Shown piece after piece: positions 54,689 through 63,368 of a stretch of DNA of 64,000 nt; position 1 is the first letter of the stretch, and every line of letters begins with the position of its first letter. The notes beneath the pieces were generated by a model. It was not told the DNA's origin, searched no databases, and worked only from the letters and a program-made list of their open reading frames with translations. Source of the stretch: Methylopila sp. M107 (GTDB taxonomy: Bacteria > Pseudomonadota > Alphaproteobacteria > Rhizobiales > Methylopilaceae); the NCBI RefSeq assembly GCF_000384475.1, contig NZ_ARWB01000001.1, forward strand, positions 3,785,039 through 3,849,038, in the 5' to 3' direction. The translations under genes and the position numbers were made by a program.

Positions 54689-55084
54689 GTGGCAAAGACC
54701 ATCCATTCCATGATCCGCGTGCTCGACGAGGCGCGCTCGGTCGCGTTCTACGGCGAGGCCTTCGGGCTCGAGGTCGCCGACCGCTACCCGTTCGAGGGGT
54801 TCACGCTCGTCTATCTGCGCAATGACGAGGAGCCGTTCGAGCTCGAACTCACGGTCAATACGGGTCGCGACGCGCCTTACAACCTCGGCGACGGCTACGG
54901 CCATCTGGCGGTCTCGGTCGACGACGTCGACGCCGAGCACGCGCGGCTGGAGAAGGCGGGCCTGAACCCCGGCGCAGTCAAGACGATGGAGCGCGACGGC
55001 GCGCCGTTCGCGCGCTTCTTCTTCATCGCCGATCCGGACGGTTACAAGATCGAGGTCCTGCAGCGCGGCGGCCGGTTCGTTTAG
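54689..55084 (+). CDS. gloA: Lactoylglutathione lyase-like VOC protein
   Basis: A 131-residue glyoxalase. It starts GTG 54689 behind GGAGGAG at 54671-54677. The four metal ligands of glyoxalase I are in place: His6, Glu53, His72 and Glu122, with FYGEAFGLEVADRYPF and GYGHLAVSVDDVD as family markers. It should convert the hemithioacetal of methylglyoxal and glutathione to lactoylglutathione. Glutathione is present in alphaproteobacteria, so the role is plausible. Confidence 0.9.
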   Translation: MAKTIHSMIRVLDEARSVAFYGEAFGLEVADRYPFEGFTLVYLRNDEEPFELELTVNTGRDAPYNLGDGYGHLAVSVDDVDAEHARLEKAGLNPGAVKTMERDGAPFARFFFIADPDGYKIEVLQRGGRFV

Positions 55085-55117
55085 AGCGCGCTCGCCGCAT
55101 ACGGGCGCAACGACGCC

Positions 55118-55213
55118 GTCACCCCGGCCGAAGGGCCGGGTCCAGAGCCGCCAGCCTCGCCGAGGTTTTGAATGCGCCGCGTTTCTGGATCCGGCCCTCC
55201 GGCCGGAATGACG
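55118..55213. repeat. Intergenic repeat, family B
   Basis: Starts GTCACCCCGGCCGAAGGGC (hairpin CCCGGCC/GGCCGGG), TCCAGA, and ends TCTGGATCCGGCCCTCCGG with CCGGAATGACGG. The left motif has GTCAC instead of GTCAT. It separates the glyoxalase gene from the convergent cupin gene and may end both transcripts. Confidence 0.85.
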
Positions 55214-55236
55214 GCCCGACCTGCTGCGGCGGGAGC

Positions 55237-55785
55237 CTACGACGCGCTGGCGGGCAGGTCCTGCGGCTGGCTCGTCGCGCCGAAGCCGCCGGCCGCGGCG
55301 GCCTTGCGGCCGCGGAGAAGCGCCGAAAACCTCTCCTTGAGGCTCAGCGCCGCCACGACCGGGGCCGGGAAGGCGCGCCTGCAGAAAGCGATCTTCTTGA
55401 CGTAGGTCTCGATCTCCCAGGTCGCCCAGGTGCCGGCCGCGAAATAGGCGACGTCGCCCTGGCGGATCGTCGTGATCCGGCCGGTTTCGTCCGTGATCGT
55501 CACGGCGCCTTCGAGGATATGGACGGTCTCGTCCCATTCGAAATGCCAGCGGAACGCGCCCGCGGTGCATTCCCAGATCGTGGTCGAGGAGAAATCGTCG
55601 GCGCTCCGCGAGTGGACCTTCGAGCGCGCTTCCGGACGCCCCGAGATTACCCAAGACGGTTCGACCGGATTTGCCTCGAGCGCAATGTCGGCGAGCGGCT
55701 GGCTCAGGAAGACCGGATGAGCCGTCGCCGCGACGGGCGCCGGGTCGGCCAGAGCGAGGTCGGCGAACTCCTTGATGAGCGACAT
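55237..55785 (-). CDS. Cupin domain protein
   Basis: A 182-residue protein with one cupin barrel: WECTAGAFRWHFEWDETVHI, EGAVTITDETGR and DVAYFAAGTWATWEIETYVK. This fits the Cupin_3 (ureidoglycine aminohydrolase-like) type, though key metal residues are partly replaced (WHFEWDE where Glu/His ligands are expected). The C-terminus is Ala-rich and disordered. The substrate is unknown. Confidence 0.82.
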   Translation of the reverse strand: MSLIKEFADLALADPAPVAATAHPVFLSQPLADIALEANPVEPSWVISGRPEARSKVHSRSADDFSSTTIWECTAGAFRWHFEWDETVHILEGAVTITDETGRITTIRQGDVAYFAAGTWATWEIETYVKKIAFCRRAFPAPVVAALSLKERFSALLRGRKAAAAGGFGATSQPQDLPASAS

Positions 55786-55878
55786 TGCGGGCGTCCCGTT
55801 GCGAAAATCCTCCGCGACGCTACCCCGCTGCTGCTTAACATCAGGCTCCGAGATCCGTTCGATTTTGAACGATCGCGA

Positions 55879-56490
55879 TCACCAGAGCGTGTCCGCCGCC
55901 TTCTTCGGCCAGGCCTCGTCGTAGGCCTGTCCGCCGATGCGGCCTTTCGAGATTGAAGCGAGCATGTCTCCGGGCGTCGGCAGCGCGCCCGGCGCGGCGT
56001 GGCGCGACGGATTCCAGAGGCCGGACCGCATGATGGCGCGGGCGCACTGGAAATAGACCGCGTCGATGGAAATCAGCGTCACGCTGCGCGGGGCCTTCTG
56101 CTCGACCGCGAATGAGGCGAGCAGATCGGGCGCGACCGAGATCGTCGCCCGCCCGTTGACGCGCAACGTCGCGCCGAAGCCGGGAACGAGGAACAGCAGC
56201 GCGACGCGCGGGTCCCGGACGATGTTGCGCAGCGAGTCGATGCGGTTGTTGCCGCGCCTGTCGGGCAGCGCGAGCGTCCTTTCGTCGACGACCCGGACGA
56301 AGCCCGGTTCGTCGCCGCGCGGCGAGCAGTCGAGCCCCTCGGGTCCCGCGGTCGCAAGCGTCGCGAACGGCGAGGCCTCGACGATGGCGCGATACTCGTC
56401 CGTCAGAAACGGCGTCTCCTTGACGATGGAGGTTTCCTGCGGGCGCCCGTAGATCGCCTCGAGCGCCTCGATCGTGGTGATGGCGAACAT
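55879..56490 (-). CDS. Pyridoxamine 5'-phosphate oxidase-related FMN protein
   Basis: A 203-residue PPOX split-barrel protein. ATG 56490 gives MFAITTIEALEAIYGRPQET, a typical start of the MSMEG_1061-type subfamily; the frame is open to 56553 but that adds only a charged leader. Markers include ATLATAGPEGLDCSPRGDEP, LALPDRRGNNRIDSLRNIV and VNGRATIS. It probably binds FMN and reduces or oxidises an unknown substrate. Its neighbours give no clue. Confidence 0.85.
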   Translation of the reverse strand: MFAITTIEALEAIYGRPQETSIVKETPFLTDEYRAIVEASPFATLATAGPEGLDCSPRGDEPGFVRVVDERTLALPDRRGNNRIDSLRNIVRDPRVALLFLVPGFGATLRVNGRATISVAPDLLASFAVEQKAPRSVTLISIDAVYFQCARAIMRSGLWNPSRHAAPGALPTPGDMLASISKGRIGGQAYDEAWPKKAADTLW

Positions 56491-56577
56491 GAACGGCCCT
56501 CGTTCGGCTGCTCTGGCGCCGACGTCGCGACTGTCGTGCCGTTCAACCGTCAAGCCAAGCGCGCTTTTACGCCCCCG

Positions 56578-57186
56578 TCAGCGGCCTTCGGCGGCGCTCA
56601 TCACGATGCGCACGAGATCCGCGGCGTTCTTGGCGCCGAGCTTCTCCATGATGCGCGCCCGATGCACCTCGATGGTGCGCGGGCTGATGCCGAGCTGGCG
56701 GCCGGCTTCCTTGTTGGACTGGCCGCCCGAGATCAAGCCCAGCACCTCGCGCTCGCGCGGCGTCAGCGCTTCGGCGCCGGGAATGTCCTCAACGTCCTCC
56801 TCGATCTGGGCGCCCGCAGATTCGCGCGCCGCGCTGGCGTCGAGCGCCGCCCGGACGCGGTCCACGATCGTCTCGGGGTCGAACGGCTTTTCGAAGAAGT
56901 CGAGCGCGCCATGCCGTATGGCGTCGACAGCCATCGGTATGTCGGCGGAGCCGGAGATCATCACCACCGGGGCCGACAGGCCGCGCCCGTTCAGCGTCTT
57001 CAGCACGTCGAGGCCGGAACGGCCGGGCATCAGCACGTCGAGCAGCACGCATAGGGGCTGCCCGTCGAAACCGTGAGACAGAAAATCGTCGCCGCTCTCG
57101 AAGGAGCTGACCACGAAGCCGCTGGACTCGAACACCGCGGTAAGGAGCTCGCGGATCACCTCGTCGTCGTCGACGACGCAGATCAT
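56578..57186 (-). CDS. FixJ/LuxR-family response regulator
   Basis: A 202-residue regulator. ATG 57186 follows GGAG and starts MICVVDDDEV; a further ATG at 57213 is the alternative. The receiver carries phospho-Asp50 in CVLLDVLMPGRSG and the Lys in DFFEKPFDPE. The output domain is FixJ-type: EALTPREREVLGLISGGQSN, KEAGRQLGISPRTIEVHRAR. No kinase lies nearby. A small inverted repeat at 57243 may be its own operator. Family members respond to oxygen or other redox inputs, but this cannot be told from sequence. Confidence 0.9.
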   Translation of the reverse strand: MICVVDDDEVIRELLTAVFESSGFVVSSFESGDDFLSHGFDGQPLCVLLDVLMPGRSGLDVLKTLNGRGLSAPVVMISGSADIPMAVDAIRHGALDFFEKPFDPETIVDRVRAALDASAARESAGAQIEEDVEDIPGAEALTPREREVLGLISGGQSNKEAGRQLGISPRTIEVHRARIMEKLGAKNAADLVRIVMSAAEGR

Positions 57187-57426
57187 CCGACTCCGTTCGC
57201 GCCCCAATGACATCACGCGCCCCCACGCGGTTCCGGAGCCCATACGGAAAAACCCGTACGCCGCTATTTTACTGCGCGAACTCGGCATATCGCGCAAGGG
57301 CGATATTTGAAGATGGTCGGTTTTGGCTGGTGCTTCAGACCAATTGTCGAGGCGGTGTTGCCCCCGGCGCGCATAGTGGTCAACAATTAAGACTGCGAAA
57401 CGACTTAGGCCAAAACAGAAGCAACT
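57187..57426. promoter_or_regulatory. Upstream region of the FixJ-type regulator with an inverted repeat
   Basis: TACGG (57243-57247) and CCGTA (57254-57258) flank an AAAAAC centre, 58 bases before the start at 57186. The region then becomes AT-richer up to the end of pyrF. The palindrome's position suits an autoregulatory site, but no other copy was noticed in the window, so this is weak evidence. Confidence 0.4.
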
Positions 57427-58125
57427 TCAGGTTGCATTTATCTCTTGGAGAATTGCTTCTGCGGCGGCGCGCGGGTCTGGGGCCGACAGGATCGGCCGCG
57501 ACACCACCAGCCGGTCCGCGCCGGCCCGGATCGCCTCCGCGGGCGTCGCGACGCGCTTCTGGTCGCCGAGCGCCGCCCCGGCCGGCCTGACGCCGGGCGT
57601 CACGGCCAGGAACGGCCGCGGACCGATCCTCCGGACAGTGGCGAGGTCGGTCGGGGCGCAGATCACGCCGTCGACCCCGGCCTCGATCGCGTGGCGCACG
57701 CGCCGGGCGACCAGTTCGTCCGGCGTCTCGGAAAATCCTGCGGCGCGCACGTCTTCGGCGTCCCACGACGTCAGCACAGTGACGGCGAGCACCTGCAGGC
57801 CGCTGTCGCCGCGCCCGGCCGCGGCGGCCCGCATCGTCTGGGGGTAGGCGTGGACGGTCATCAGGCTCGCGCCGAGCCTTGCGATCTGGCGCGTCGCCTT
57901 CTCGACGGTCTGGCCGATGTCGTGAAGCTTCAGGTCGACGAACACCTTCTTGCCGGAGCGGGCGAGCCGCTCGGCCAGCGTCAGCCCGCCCGCGACCGCG
58001 AGCTCGAAGCCGATCTTGTAGAAGGTGACGCTGTCGCCGAGGCGAGAGACGACCGCGTCCGCCTCCGCGACGGTCGCGACGTCGAGGCCGACGATCAGCC
58101 GGTCGCGCGGGTCCGCGGCGCTCAA
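57427..58125 (-). CDS. pyrF: Orotidine 5'-phosphate decarboxylase
   Basis: A 232-residue TIM-barrel enzyme of UMP synthesis. [32 protein letters not shown], the catalytic [16 protein letters not shown] (Asp-x-Lys-x2-Asp) and [20 protein letters not shown] with the phosphate-binding loop are all present. The start overlaps the preceding reductase stop (ATGA), so they are co-translated. Confidence 0.96.
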   Translation of the reverse strand: MSAADPRDRLIVGLDVATVAEADAVVSRLGDSVTFYKIGFELAVAGGLTLAERLARSGKKVFVDLKLHDIGQTVEKATRQIARLGASLMTVHAYPQTMRAAAAGRGDSGLQVLAVTVLTSWDAEDVRAAGFSETPDELVARRVRHAIEAGVDGVICAPTDLATVRRIGPRPFLAVTPGVRPAGAALGDQKRVATPAEAIRAGADRLVVSRPILSAPDPRAAAEAILQEINAT

Positions 58126-58703
58126 CCGATCCGCTCCGCGGCGTCGACGAGTTTTTTGACGACCGCGTCGAGGAACTCCGCCGTCTTTGCATTGGCGAGC
58201 GAGCCGTCGTCGGCGAACGCGGTAGCGGCGCCGCCGACCGCCGCCATCTCGGGCAGCACGAGCGCGCCGAGGCCGAGCTCCATCATGGATCGCAGCTGGG
58301 TCAGCCCGCGATAGCCGCCCATCGCGCCGCCGGAGGCCGCGCCCAGCGCGAACACGCGGTCCTTGAAGGCCGGAAGGGGAGGGCGCCCGTCGACATTGAC
58401 GCGCGACATCCAGTCAAACGTGTTCTTGAGCAGCGGCGTGAAGCTGGCGTTGTATTCGGGACTCGCGACGAACGCGCCCTGGTGTTCGAAGAACAGCTCG
58501 ACGAGCCGTTTCGCCGGCTCAGGAATTCCGCTCTGGGACTGCAAATCGCCGTCGTAGAGCGGCAGCGGATAGTCCTTCAGCGAGATGTGGCTGACCTCCG
58601 CGCCTGCGCGCGACAGCGAGGCGGCGGCGGCTGCCGCGAGTTTCTCGTTGACCGAGCCGGATCGGATCGAGCCTGCGAAAACGATGATCTTCGGGGGCGC
58701 CAT
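58122..58703 (-). CDS. NADPH-dependent FMN reductase
   Basis: A 193-residue flavodoxin-like protein, with [20 protein letters not shown] as the FMN phosphate loop and [20 protein letters not shown] as the flavin-stacking loop. ATG 58703 starts MAPPKII directly before the first strand. It reduces FMN or quinone-like substrates with NAD(P)H. It overlaps pyrF by 4 bases. Confidence 0.9.
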   Translation of the reverse strand: MAPPKIIVFAGSIRSGSVNEKLAAAAAASLSRAGAEVSHISLKDYPLPLYDGDLQSQSGIPEPAKRLVELFFEHQGAFVASPEYNASFTPLLKNTFDWMSRVNVDGRPPLPAFKDRVFALGAASGGAMGGYRGLTQLRSMMELGLGALVLPEMAAVGGAATAFADDGSLANAKTAEFLDAVVKKLVDAAERIG

Positions 58704-58793
58704 GTCTGTTGAACCAGCTGTCGGTTGGATCGGAGAATTCTCAGGAGACTTACGCCAGGACACGGCGCGCCGTCATCCCCGTCGGTCGAGCCG

Positions 58794-59723
58794 TCAGCTG
58801 CGTCGCGCCGCCACGTAAGCTGCGCCCTGCCGCAGCAGATCAGCGTCCGGCCCGAAGCCTTCGAGCGCCGCGAAAGCGGCTGTGGTGAGGTCGTCGAGGC
58901 GGGCGCGCGCGCCCGCAAGCCCAAGCAGTCCGATGAGCGTCGCCTTGCCGGCGTCGGCGTCCTTGCCGGTCGCCTTGCCGACGGCGGCGCTTTCGCCTTC
59001 CGCGTCGAGCAGGTCGTCGGCGATCTGAAACGCGGCGCCGAGCGCGCGCGCGTAAGTCGTGATTGCGCTCCGGCGCGCCGCGTCCGCGCGCCCCAGGATC
59101 GCGCCCATGCCGGCCGCGGCCTCGATCAGCGCGCCGGTCTTCATGGCCTGGAGTTCGAGCACCTCGGCCTCGCCGAGCGCTTGGGGGCCGGTCTCGCCGA
59201 ACCGACCCTCCGCCGCGAGGTCGAGCATCTGGCCGCCCGCCATGCCGCCGAGACCCGCCGCGCGCGCGAGCGTCAGAACGAGTTCGGACCGGACGGCGGC
59301 GTCCGGATCGGTCGCGGGGTCGGCCAGGATGTCGAAAGCGAGGCTTTGCAGCGCGTCGCCCGCGAGGATCGCGGTCGCCTCGTCGAACGCCCGGTGCGCC
59401 GTGGGCCGGCCGCGGCGCATGTCGTCGTCGTCCATGGCCGGCAGGTCGTCGTGGACGAGGCTGTAGGCGTGGACGCATTCGACCGCGAGGCCCGCCCGCA
59501 ACGGCCCCTCTCCGGTCGCTCCGAACAGGTCCGCGACCGCGAGCGTCAGCGCGGGCCGCAGCCGCTTGCCGCCGCCCAGCGCCGCATGCCGCATGGAAGC
59601 GACGAGCCGGTCGGGCCGCCGGCGCTCGCCTGCCGCGGCACGCCCTGAAAGGACCGCGTCGAGCGCCGTTTCGACACGCTCGGCGGTCGCTGCGAGATGG
59701 GCTTCGAACGAGGCGGTGGGCAT
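58794..59723 (-). CDS. ispA: Polyprenyl synthetase (farnesyl/geranylgeranyl diphosphate synthase)
   Basis: A 309-residue trans-prenyl diphosphate synthase. GGGKRLRPALTLAVADL is the IPP site, the first Asp-rich motif is DDLPAMD (92-98) in LVHDDLPAMDDDDMRRGRPT, and the second is QIADDLLDAEG. Length and the residues before the first motif fit a short-chain (C15-C20) enzyme. Whether farnesyl or geranylgeranyl is made depends on residues I cannot weigh with certainty. It is divergent from mtgA. Confidence 0.9.
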   Translation of the reverse strand: MPTASFEAHLAATAERVETALDAVLSGRAAAGERRRPDRLVASMRHAALGGGKRLRPALTLAVADLFGATGEGPLRAGLAVECVHAYSLVHDDLPAMDDDDMRRGRPTAHRAFDEATAILAGDALQSLAFDILADPATDPDAAVRSELVLTLARAAGLGGMAGGQMLDLAAEGRFGETGPQALGEAEVLELQAMKTGALIEAAAGMGAILGRADAARRSAITTYARALGAAFQIADDLLDAEGESAAVGKATGKDADAGKATLIGLLGLAGARARLDDLTTAAFAALEGFGPDADLLRQGAAYVAARRS

Positions 59724-59877
59724 GTCGGGCGCGTCCTTCAGGAAGCCTGCCCGTGCCCGACGCCATTGACGCCGTCAAGCTGCGTCGCCGGGCCGCGCCT
59801 CGTGGCGGCCGCGCAGCTCTGCTAAGAAGAGCGGTCGAACGCGCCGGACCCTCCGCCGCCGCCATTGTCGAGGCCCG

Positions 59878-60624
59878 ATGCCGGCTCCAGCGCGCAGCTC
59901 TTCCGTCTCGGGCCGCTCGTCCTCGTCGCGTCGGGCCATCGGCGGAGAGGGCGGGCGTTTTTCGGCGGTCAGGCTGGTGCTGTTCGCGGCGCTCGCGGTG
60001 CTGGTCGCGCCGATCGTGCTGACGCCGATCTACGCGCTGGTGCCGCCGGATTCGACGCTGATGCTGGCGCGCGCCGTGACGCTCCGTCCGGTCGACCGCG
60101 TCTGGACGCCGATCGACAAGATGTCGCCGGCGCTCGCGCGCGCGGTGCTCGCCTCCGAGGACGCGCGGTTCTGCAGCCACCATGGCGTCGACTGGGCCGC
60201 GCTCAAGACCGTGATGCGCGAGGGCGGCGACAAGGGACCGGGCCGCGGCGCCTCGACCATCACCATGCAGGTCGCCAAGAACCTGTTCCTCTGGCAGGGC
60301 GGAGCCTATGTCCGAAAGCCGATCGAGATCGGCCTCGCGCACTGGATCGATCTGCTCTGGTCCAAGAAGCGGACCATGGAGGTCTATCTCAACATCGCCG
60401 AATGGGGCCCGGACGGGACTTTCGGCGCCGAGGCCGGGGCGAAGCTGGCGTTCGGCCGCGGGACGGCGCGGCTCTCGGCCCAGCAGGCCGCGCTGATGGC
60501 CGCGGCGCTGCCGAACCCGATCCTGCGCGACCCGAAGCGCCCGAACGCCCGGATGCGCGCGCATGCGACGATCATCGCGAGCCGAGCCCGCGCCGTAGGA
60601 TCGCTCGCGAACTGCCTGAAGTGA
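59878..60624 (+). CDS. mtgA: Monofunctional peptidoglycan glycosyltransferase
   Basis: A 248-residue membrane-anchored enzyme that polymerises lipid II. One helix at about 31-53 (VRLVLFAALAVLVAPIVLTP), then the GT51 domain with catalytic Glu94 in LASEDARFCSHHGVDW, GASTITMQVAKNLFLW, EVYLNIAEWGPDGTFGAEAG. There is no transpeptidase domain. ATG 59878 gives a short Ser/Arg leader. rpmF follows on the same strand after 174 bases. Confidence 0.94.
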   Translation: MPAPARSSSVSGRSSSSRRAIGGEGGRFSAVRLVLFAALAVLVAPIVLTPIYALVPPDSTLMLARAVTLRPVDRVWTPIDKMSPALARAVLASEDARFCSHHGVDWAALKTVMREGGDKGPGRGASTITMQVAKNLFLWQGGAYVRKPIEIGLAHWIDLLWSKKRTMEVYLNIAEWGPDGTFGAEAGAKLAFGRGTARLSAQQAALMAAALPNPILRDPKRPNARMRAHATIIASRARAVGSLANCLK

Positions 60625-60798
60625 GGCGCTTGACGGTTTGATGTCTTGAGGCTGGATTTCGGGCCAGGATGCGTCTATAAGCCCGCCGACGCGGCGGGGC
60701 CTCAAAGCTCCGCCCGAAATGTTTTCTGCGCAGAGCCCTCGTCTTGGATCAAGACCAGTCGGCGCTCGCGCCACGGGTTTGAGACGGAGACTTTCGAA

Positions 60799-60984
60799 AT
60801 GGCCGTTCCGAAGCGCAAGACCTCCCCGATGAAGCGTGGGTTCCGCCGTTCGGCGGACGCGCTCAAGTCGCCGACCTATGTCGAGGACAAGGATTCCGGC
60901 GAGCTGCGCCGCCCGCACCACCTCGACCTGAAGACCGGCATGTATCGCGGCCGTCAGATCCTATCGCCGAAGTCCGACGCCTGA
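60799..60984 (+). CDS. rpmF: Ribosomal protein bL32
   Basis: A 61-residue ribosomal protein, [20 protein letters not shown] then [16 protein letters not shown], the standard alphaproteobacterial L32 form without zinc-binding Cys. It forms part of the 50S subunit. It is preceded by mtgA, a common neighbour in Rhizobiales. Confidence 0.98.
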   Translation: MAVPKRKTSPMKRGFRRSADALKSPTYVEDKDSGELRRPHHLDLKTGMYRGRQILSPKSDA

Positions 60985-61023
60985 TTGTCTTCGGCGCCCC
61001 TCCGGGCGCCGTCGCGAGGACCT

Positions 61024-61059
61024 GAAGCGGCCGCCGGGCCTTCGTCCGGCGGCCGCTTC
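61024..61059 (+). terminator. Hairpin between rpmF and the convergent DUF6882 gene
   Basis: GAAGCGGCCGCCGG (61024-61037) pairs perfectly with CCGGCGGCCGCTTC (61046-61059) around an 8-base loop. No long T run follows on either strand. It separates two convergent genes and probably serves both. Confidence 0.75.
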
Positions 61060-61071
61060 GTCATGCGGGTC

Positions 61072-62004
61072 TCAGAACAGGTGGTCGACGATCCTGAGCC
61101 CGTCCGGGAACCGCTCGACGTCGTAGGCGCGCTGGACCCTGAGGTCGGGGGTCAGCTCGTGCCGATAGGTCACGCGATAGCGGCCGGGGCCTCGGGCGAG
61201 CGTCCGCCAGTCGGCGTTGAGCGCCGGGTCATTCTCCGAGCGTGACGACACCGAGCAGGGGCGCCAGTAGTCGTCGTCGCGGCGCCAGTAGCGCTCGTAG
61301 ACCGGCTGCTGTTCCGCGATCGCCGCCTCGAACGCGTCGCGCCGCTCCTCCTTCGACAGCGCGTAGTGCCGGCGCTCGATCGCGGCGATCTCCGCCCCGT
61401 AGCCCTGCACAAGCGCCAGAACGTCCGGCGCGTCGACCGGATCGAGGCCTGCGCCCAGATCATTTTCCTCGCGCGCCGGCTTGTCCGCGGACGCGCCTGG
61501 CTTCGACAGCGTCACCGTCCCGAACGTCATGAAAACCAGCGTCGTCCCCGACGGCCCGCGATAGCCGCCTTGCGCGTTCGCGAGATGAGCTGCAAGCGAC
61601 GTGAACTCCCACGCCTTCGCCTCGTCGCACGGGATCACCTTCGTGGCGAACTCGGCGAGCCCGCGCTTGGCGCCGTAGTCCCGGACCGCCGCCGCGTCGC
61701 GCCCGCAAGGTTCGGGGACGGAGGGATGATCCCAGCCCCACATCCACGTCCCGGCCTTCGTGTCGAGCGTGCCGATGACCTGCACGGGCGCTACCGCCCG
61801 TCTCCCGTCGGCGGCGTCGAATGTGATGGCGCCCTCCTGCAGATCGACCGACCAGGCGGCCGAACCGATCCCGAACATGCGATCCGCGATCCCGGTCTTC
61901 AGTTCCAGTTCGTTGCGGGCGCGGGCCATGACGGTCGCGTGGTCGGGCTCGTCCGCGCCTCCGTCTCCGCCTCCGCCGAACAGCCGCTTCAGGAACGACG
62001 CCAT
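61072..62004 (-). CDS. DUF6882-like conserved protein
   Basis: A 310-residue cytoplasmic protein. MASFLKRLFGGGGDGGADEP is a flexible leader; the core has VQVIGTLDTKAGTWMWGWDH (the Trp-rich segment suggests DUF6882), AWEFTSLAAHLANAQGGYRG and TTLVFMTFGTVTL. The C-terminal 90 residues (YERYWRRDDDYWRPCSVSSR, RVTYRHELTPDLRVQRAYDV) look like a separate small domain. Function is unknown, and the family name is tentative. Confidence 0.7.
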   Translation of the reverse strand: MASFLKRLFGGGGDGGADEPDHATVMARARNELELKTGIADRMFGIGSAAWSVDLQEGAITFDAADGRRAVAPVQVIGTLDTKAGTWMWGWDHPSVPEPCGRDAAAVRDYGAKRGLAEFATKVIPCDEAKAWEFTSLAAHLANAQGGYRGPSGTTLVFMTFGTVTLSKPGASADKPAREENDLGAGLDPVDAPDVLALVQGYGAEIAAIERRHYALSKEERRDAFEAAIAEQQPVYERYWRRDDDYWRPCSVSSRSENDPALNADWRTLARGPGRYRVTYRHELTPDLRVQRAYDVERFPDGLRIVDHLF

Positions 62005-62363
62005 GCTTTGAACCTCCGAGCTTGTCCGCGCGACCTATCGACCATGTATGTCCGTCCGAGCCCTGTTTTGGTTCGAGCGACGCGCGAGAAAAGTCTCCGC
62101 GGCTCACTTCGCGAGGCTCGATCCGCCCGTCAGGAGCGCGCTCCGACGGATCTTTTGCTTCAAGCCGCGGCGGGCGGTTGAAAGCTCCCATCACAGCGCG
62201 CAATCCTCAGCGTTGGTACGATGGTCAGGGCTGCGCGATGGGCCCGCAGGCGCCAGATCGAGACGATCGCCGTTAAAGGAAGCGTCGTTATTTTCCATCG
62301 GCCGTTCAGGATGACCACGACCGAAGTCGCGGTCTTCGATTTACCGGAGGGGACAGACGCGCC
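62005..62363. other. Intergenic region, no gene seen
   Basis: It holds the promoter of the DUF6882 gene and probably that of the small secreted gene at 62364. Open frames at 62022-62314 on the plus strand lack family features and ribosome sites; they are not called. GGAGGGGA at 62347-62354 is the ribosome site of the next gene. Confidence 0.5.
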
Positions 62364-62672
62364 ATGACGCTGGTTCGCAATACGGCCGCCGCCGTTCTGG
62401 CGGTCCTCGCCGCGACCGCGGCCGAGGCCGCGCTGCCGCCCTACTACCAGCGTGCGCTCGAGTTCGAGACGATCCTCAAGAACGCCGAGGTCGCCCGCGC
62501 GCTGTCGGGCAAGGGGCCGATCGACAGCCTGTCGCGCATCGGCGAGGATTCTTACGAGATCGAGGCGGGCTCCTGTACGCTCGCCATCAAGGTCGTGACC
62601 GACCCCGACGCGGAGCAGAGGCCGGGCCCGCGGCGAATCACGCTCGAAGTGGGAGCGCCGGAATGCCGATGA
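62364..62672 (+). CDS. Small secreted protein of unknown function
   Basis: A 102-residue protein with a signal peptide (NTAAAVLAVLAATAAEAALP) and a short mixed alpha/beta mature domain (YYQRALEFETILKNAEVARA, YEIEAGSCTLAIKVVTDPDA). Two Cys (CTLAIK and the C-terminal ECR) may form a disulfide. GGAGGGGA lies 9 bases upstream. It overlaps the next gene by 10 bases, so the two are coupled. Confidence 0.75.
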   Translation: MTLVRNTAAAVLAVLAATAAEAALPPYYQRALEFETILKNAEVARALSGKGPIDSLSRIGEDSYEIEAGSCTLAIKVVTDPDAEQRPGPRRITLEVGAPECR

Positions 62673-63013
62673 CGCGCGCAGCCGCGGCTCTGCTGTTCAC
62701 GGCCGCCGCCATTTCGCAGGCCAGCGCCGAGCCGCCGCTGCCGAGCGGGCTGTTCCGCATCGGCGGCACGAATATCCGGTGCGTCCAGGCGCCGTGCCCG
62801 ACTGTCGGGATCGTCAAGCTCGGCCCGGACGGCCGGCCGGGCTGGCCGATCTACAGCGGCGCCCGGCCGCCTCGGATCGAGGGTGACGCAGCGGCGCGGG
62901 AGGCTGTCGAGCGGAACTGGACGCTTCAGGGCTGCGTCGAGGTCGAGGGCGCGTTTCTGCAGCCCGCAACGTTCGAGGTTCGGCGGGTCGTCGGTCCATG
63001 CGGGCGGCGCTGA
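62663..63013 (+). CDS. Small secreted Cys-containing protein
   Basis: A 116-residue protein with a signal peptide (AAAALLFTAAAISQASAEPP). The mature part has four Cys (NIRCVQAPCPTVG, LQGCVEVEG and the C-terminal GPCGRR), probably two disulfides. The segment LFRIGGTNIRCVQAPCP recalls small proteins of the DUF6748 kind, but only loosely. It starts within the end of the previous gene and precedes a third secreted gene. Confidence 0.7.
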   Translation: MPMTRAAAALLFTAAAISQASAEPPLPSGLFRIGGTNIRCVQAPCPTVGIVKLGPDGRPGWPIYSGARPPRIEGDAAAREAVERNWTLQGCVEVEGAFLQPATFEVRRVVGPCGRR

Positions 63014-63021
63014 AGGTCCGC

Positions 63022-63353
63022 ATGGCTGTCCCGAGACGCGCAATCCTGGCTGCGCTGCTGACGAGCCTCGTCGCGACGGCGGGTTCGACGCGGCGGTCTG
63101 GCGGGCCGAGAAGGGCAATTACGACCGCGACAGCCGGCGCTCCGCGATGCTGCCCGGCCTGCTCGACACGCGCCTCAAGGGCGGAACGAAGCGGGACGAG
63201 GTGCTCGCGCTGCTCGGCGAGCCGGACTCCACGTCCGAGACGACGGTCGTTTATTACCTCGGCCGGAGCCCCTACGGCGTTGATTTCGAGACTCTCGAGA
63301 TCGCGTTCGACGCGGAAGGGCGCCTCACCAGCGCCGCGATGCGGCGAAGCTGA
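63022..63353 (+). pseudogene. BamE/SmpA-like small secreted protein, frameshifted
   Basis: The ATG at 63022 opens a convincing signal peptide (MAVPRRAILAALLTSLVATA) in one frame. The mature domain is in another: FDAAVWRAEKGNYDRDSRRS, then MLPGLLDTRLKGGTKRDEVL, ALLGEPDSTSETTVVYYLGR. The second part has the G-x-x-R-x-E-V-x-x-L-L-G-x-P-D pattern of BamE/SmpA-type domains. The frames meet at about 63080 (GCGGGTTCG), so a one-base loss or two-base gain is needed to join them. This may be a real mutation, a sequencing error, or a start at an internal ATG (63148) that would make a cytosolic fragment. Confidence 0.7.
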
Positions 63354-63368
63354 GCAGGGGGTCGCGTC

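Noticed and set aside
62022-62314. Overlapping plus-strand ORFs before the small secreted genes
   Set aside because: No family match, no signal, and no ribosome site; residue mix looks non-coding.
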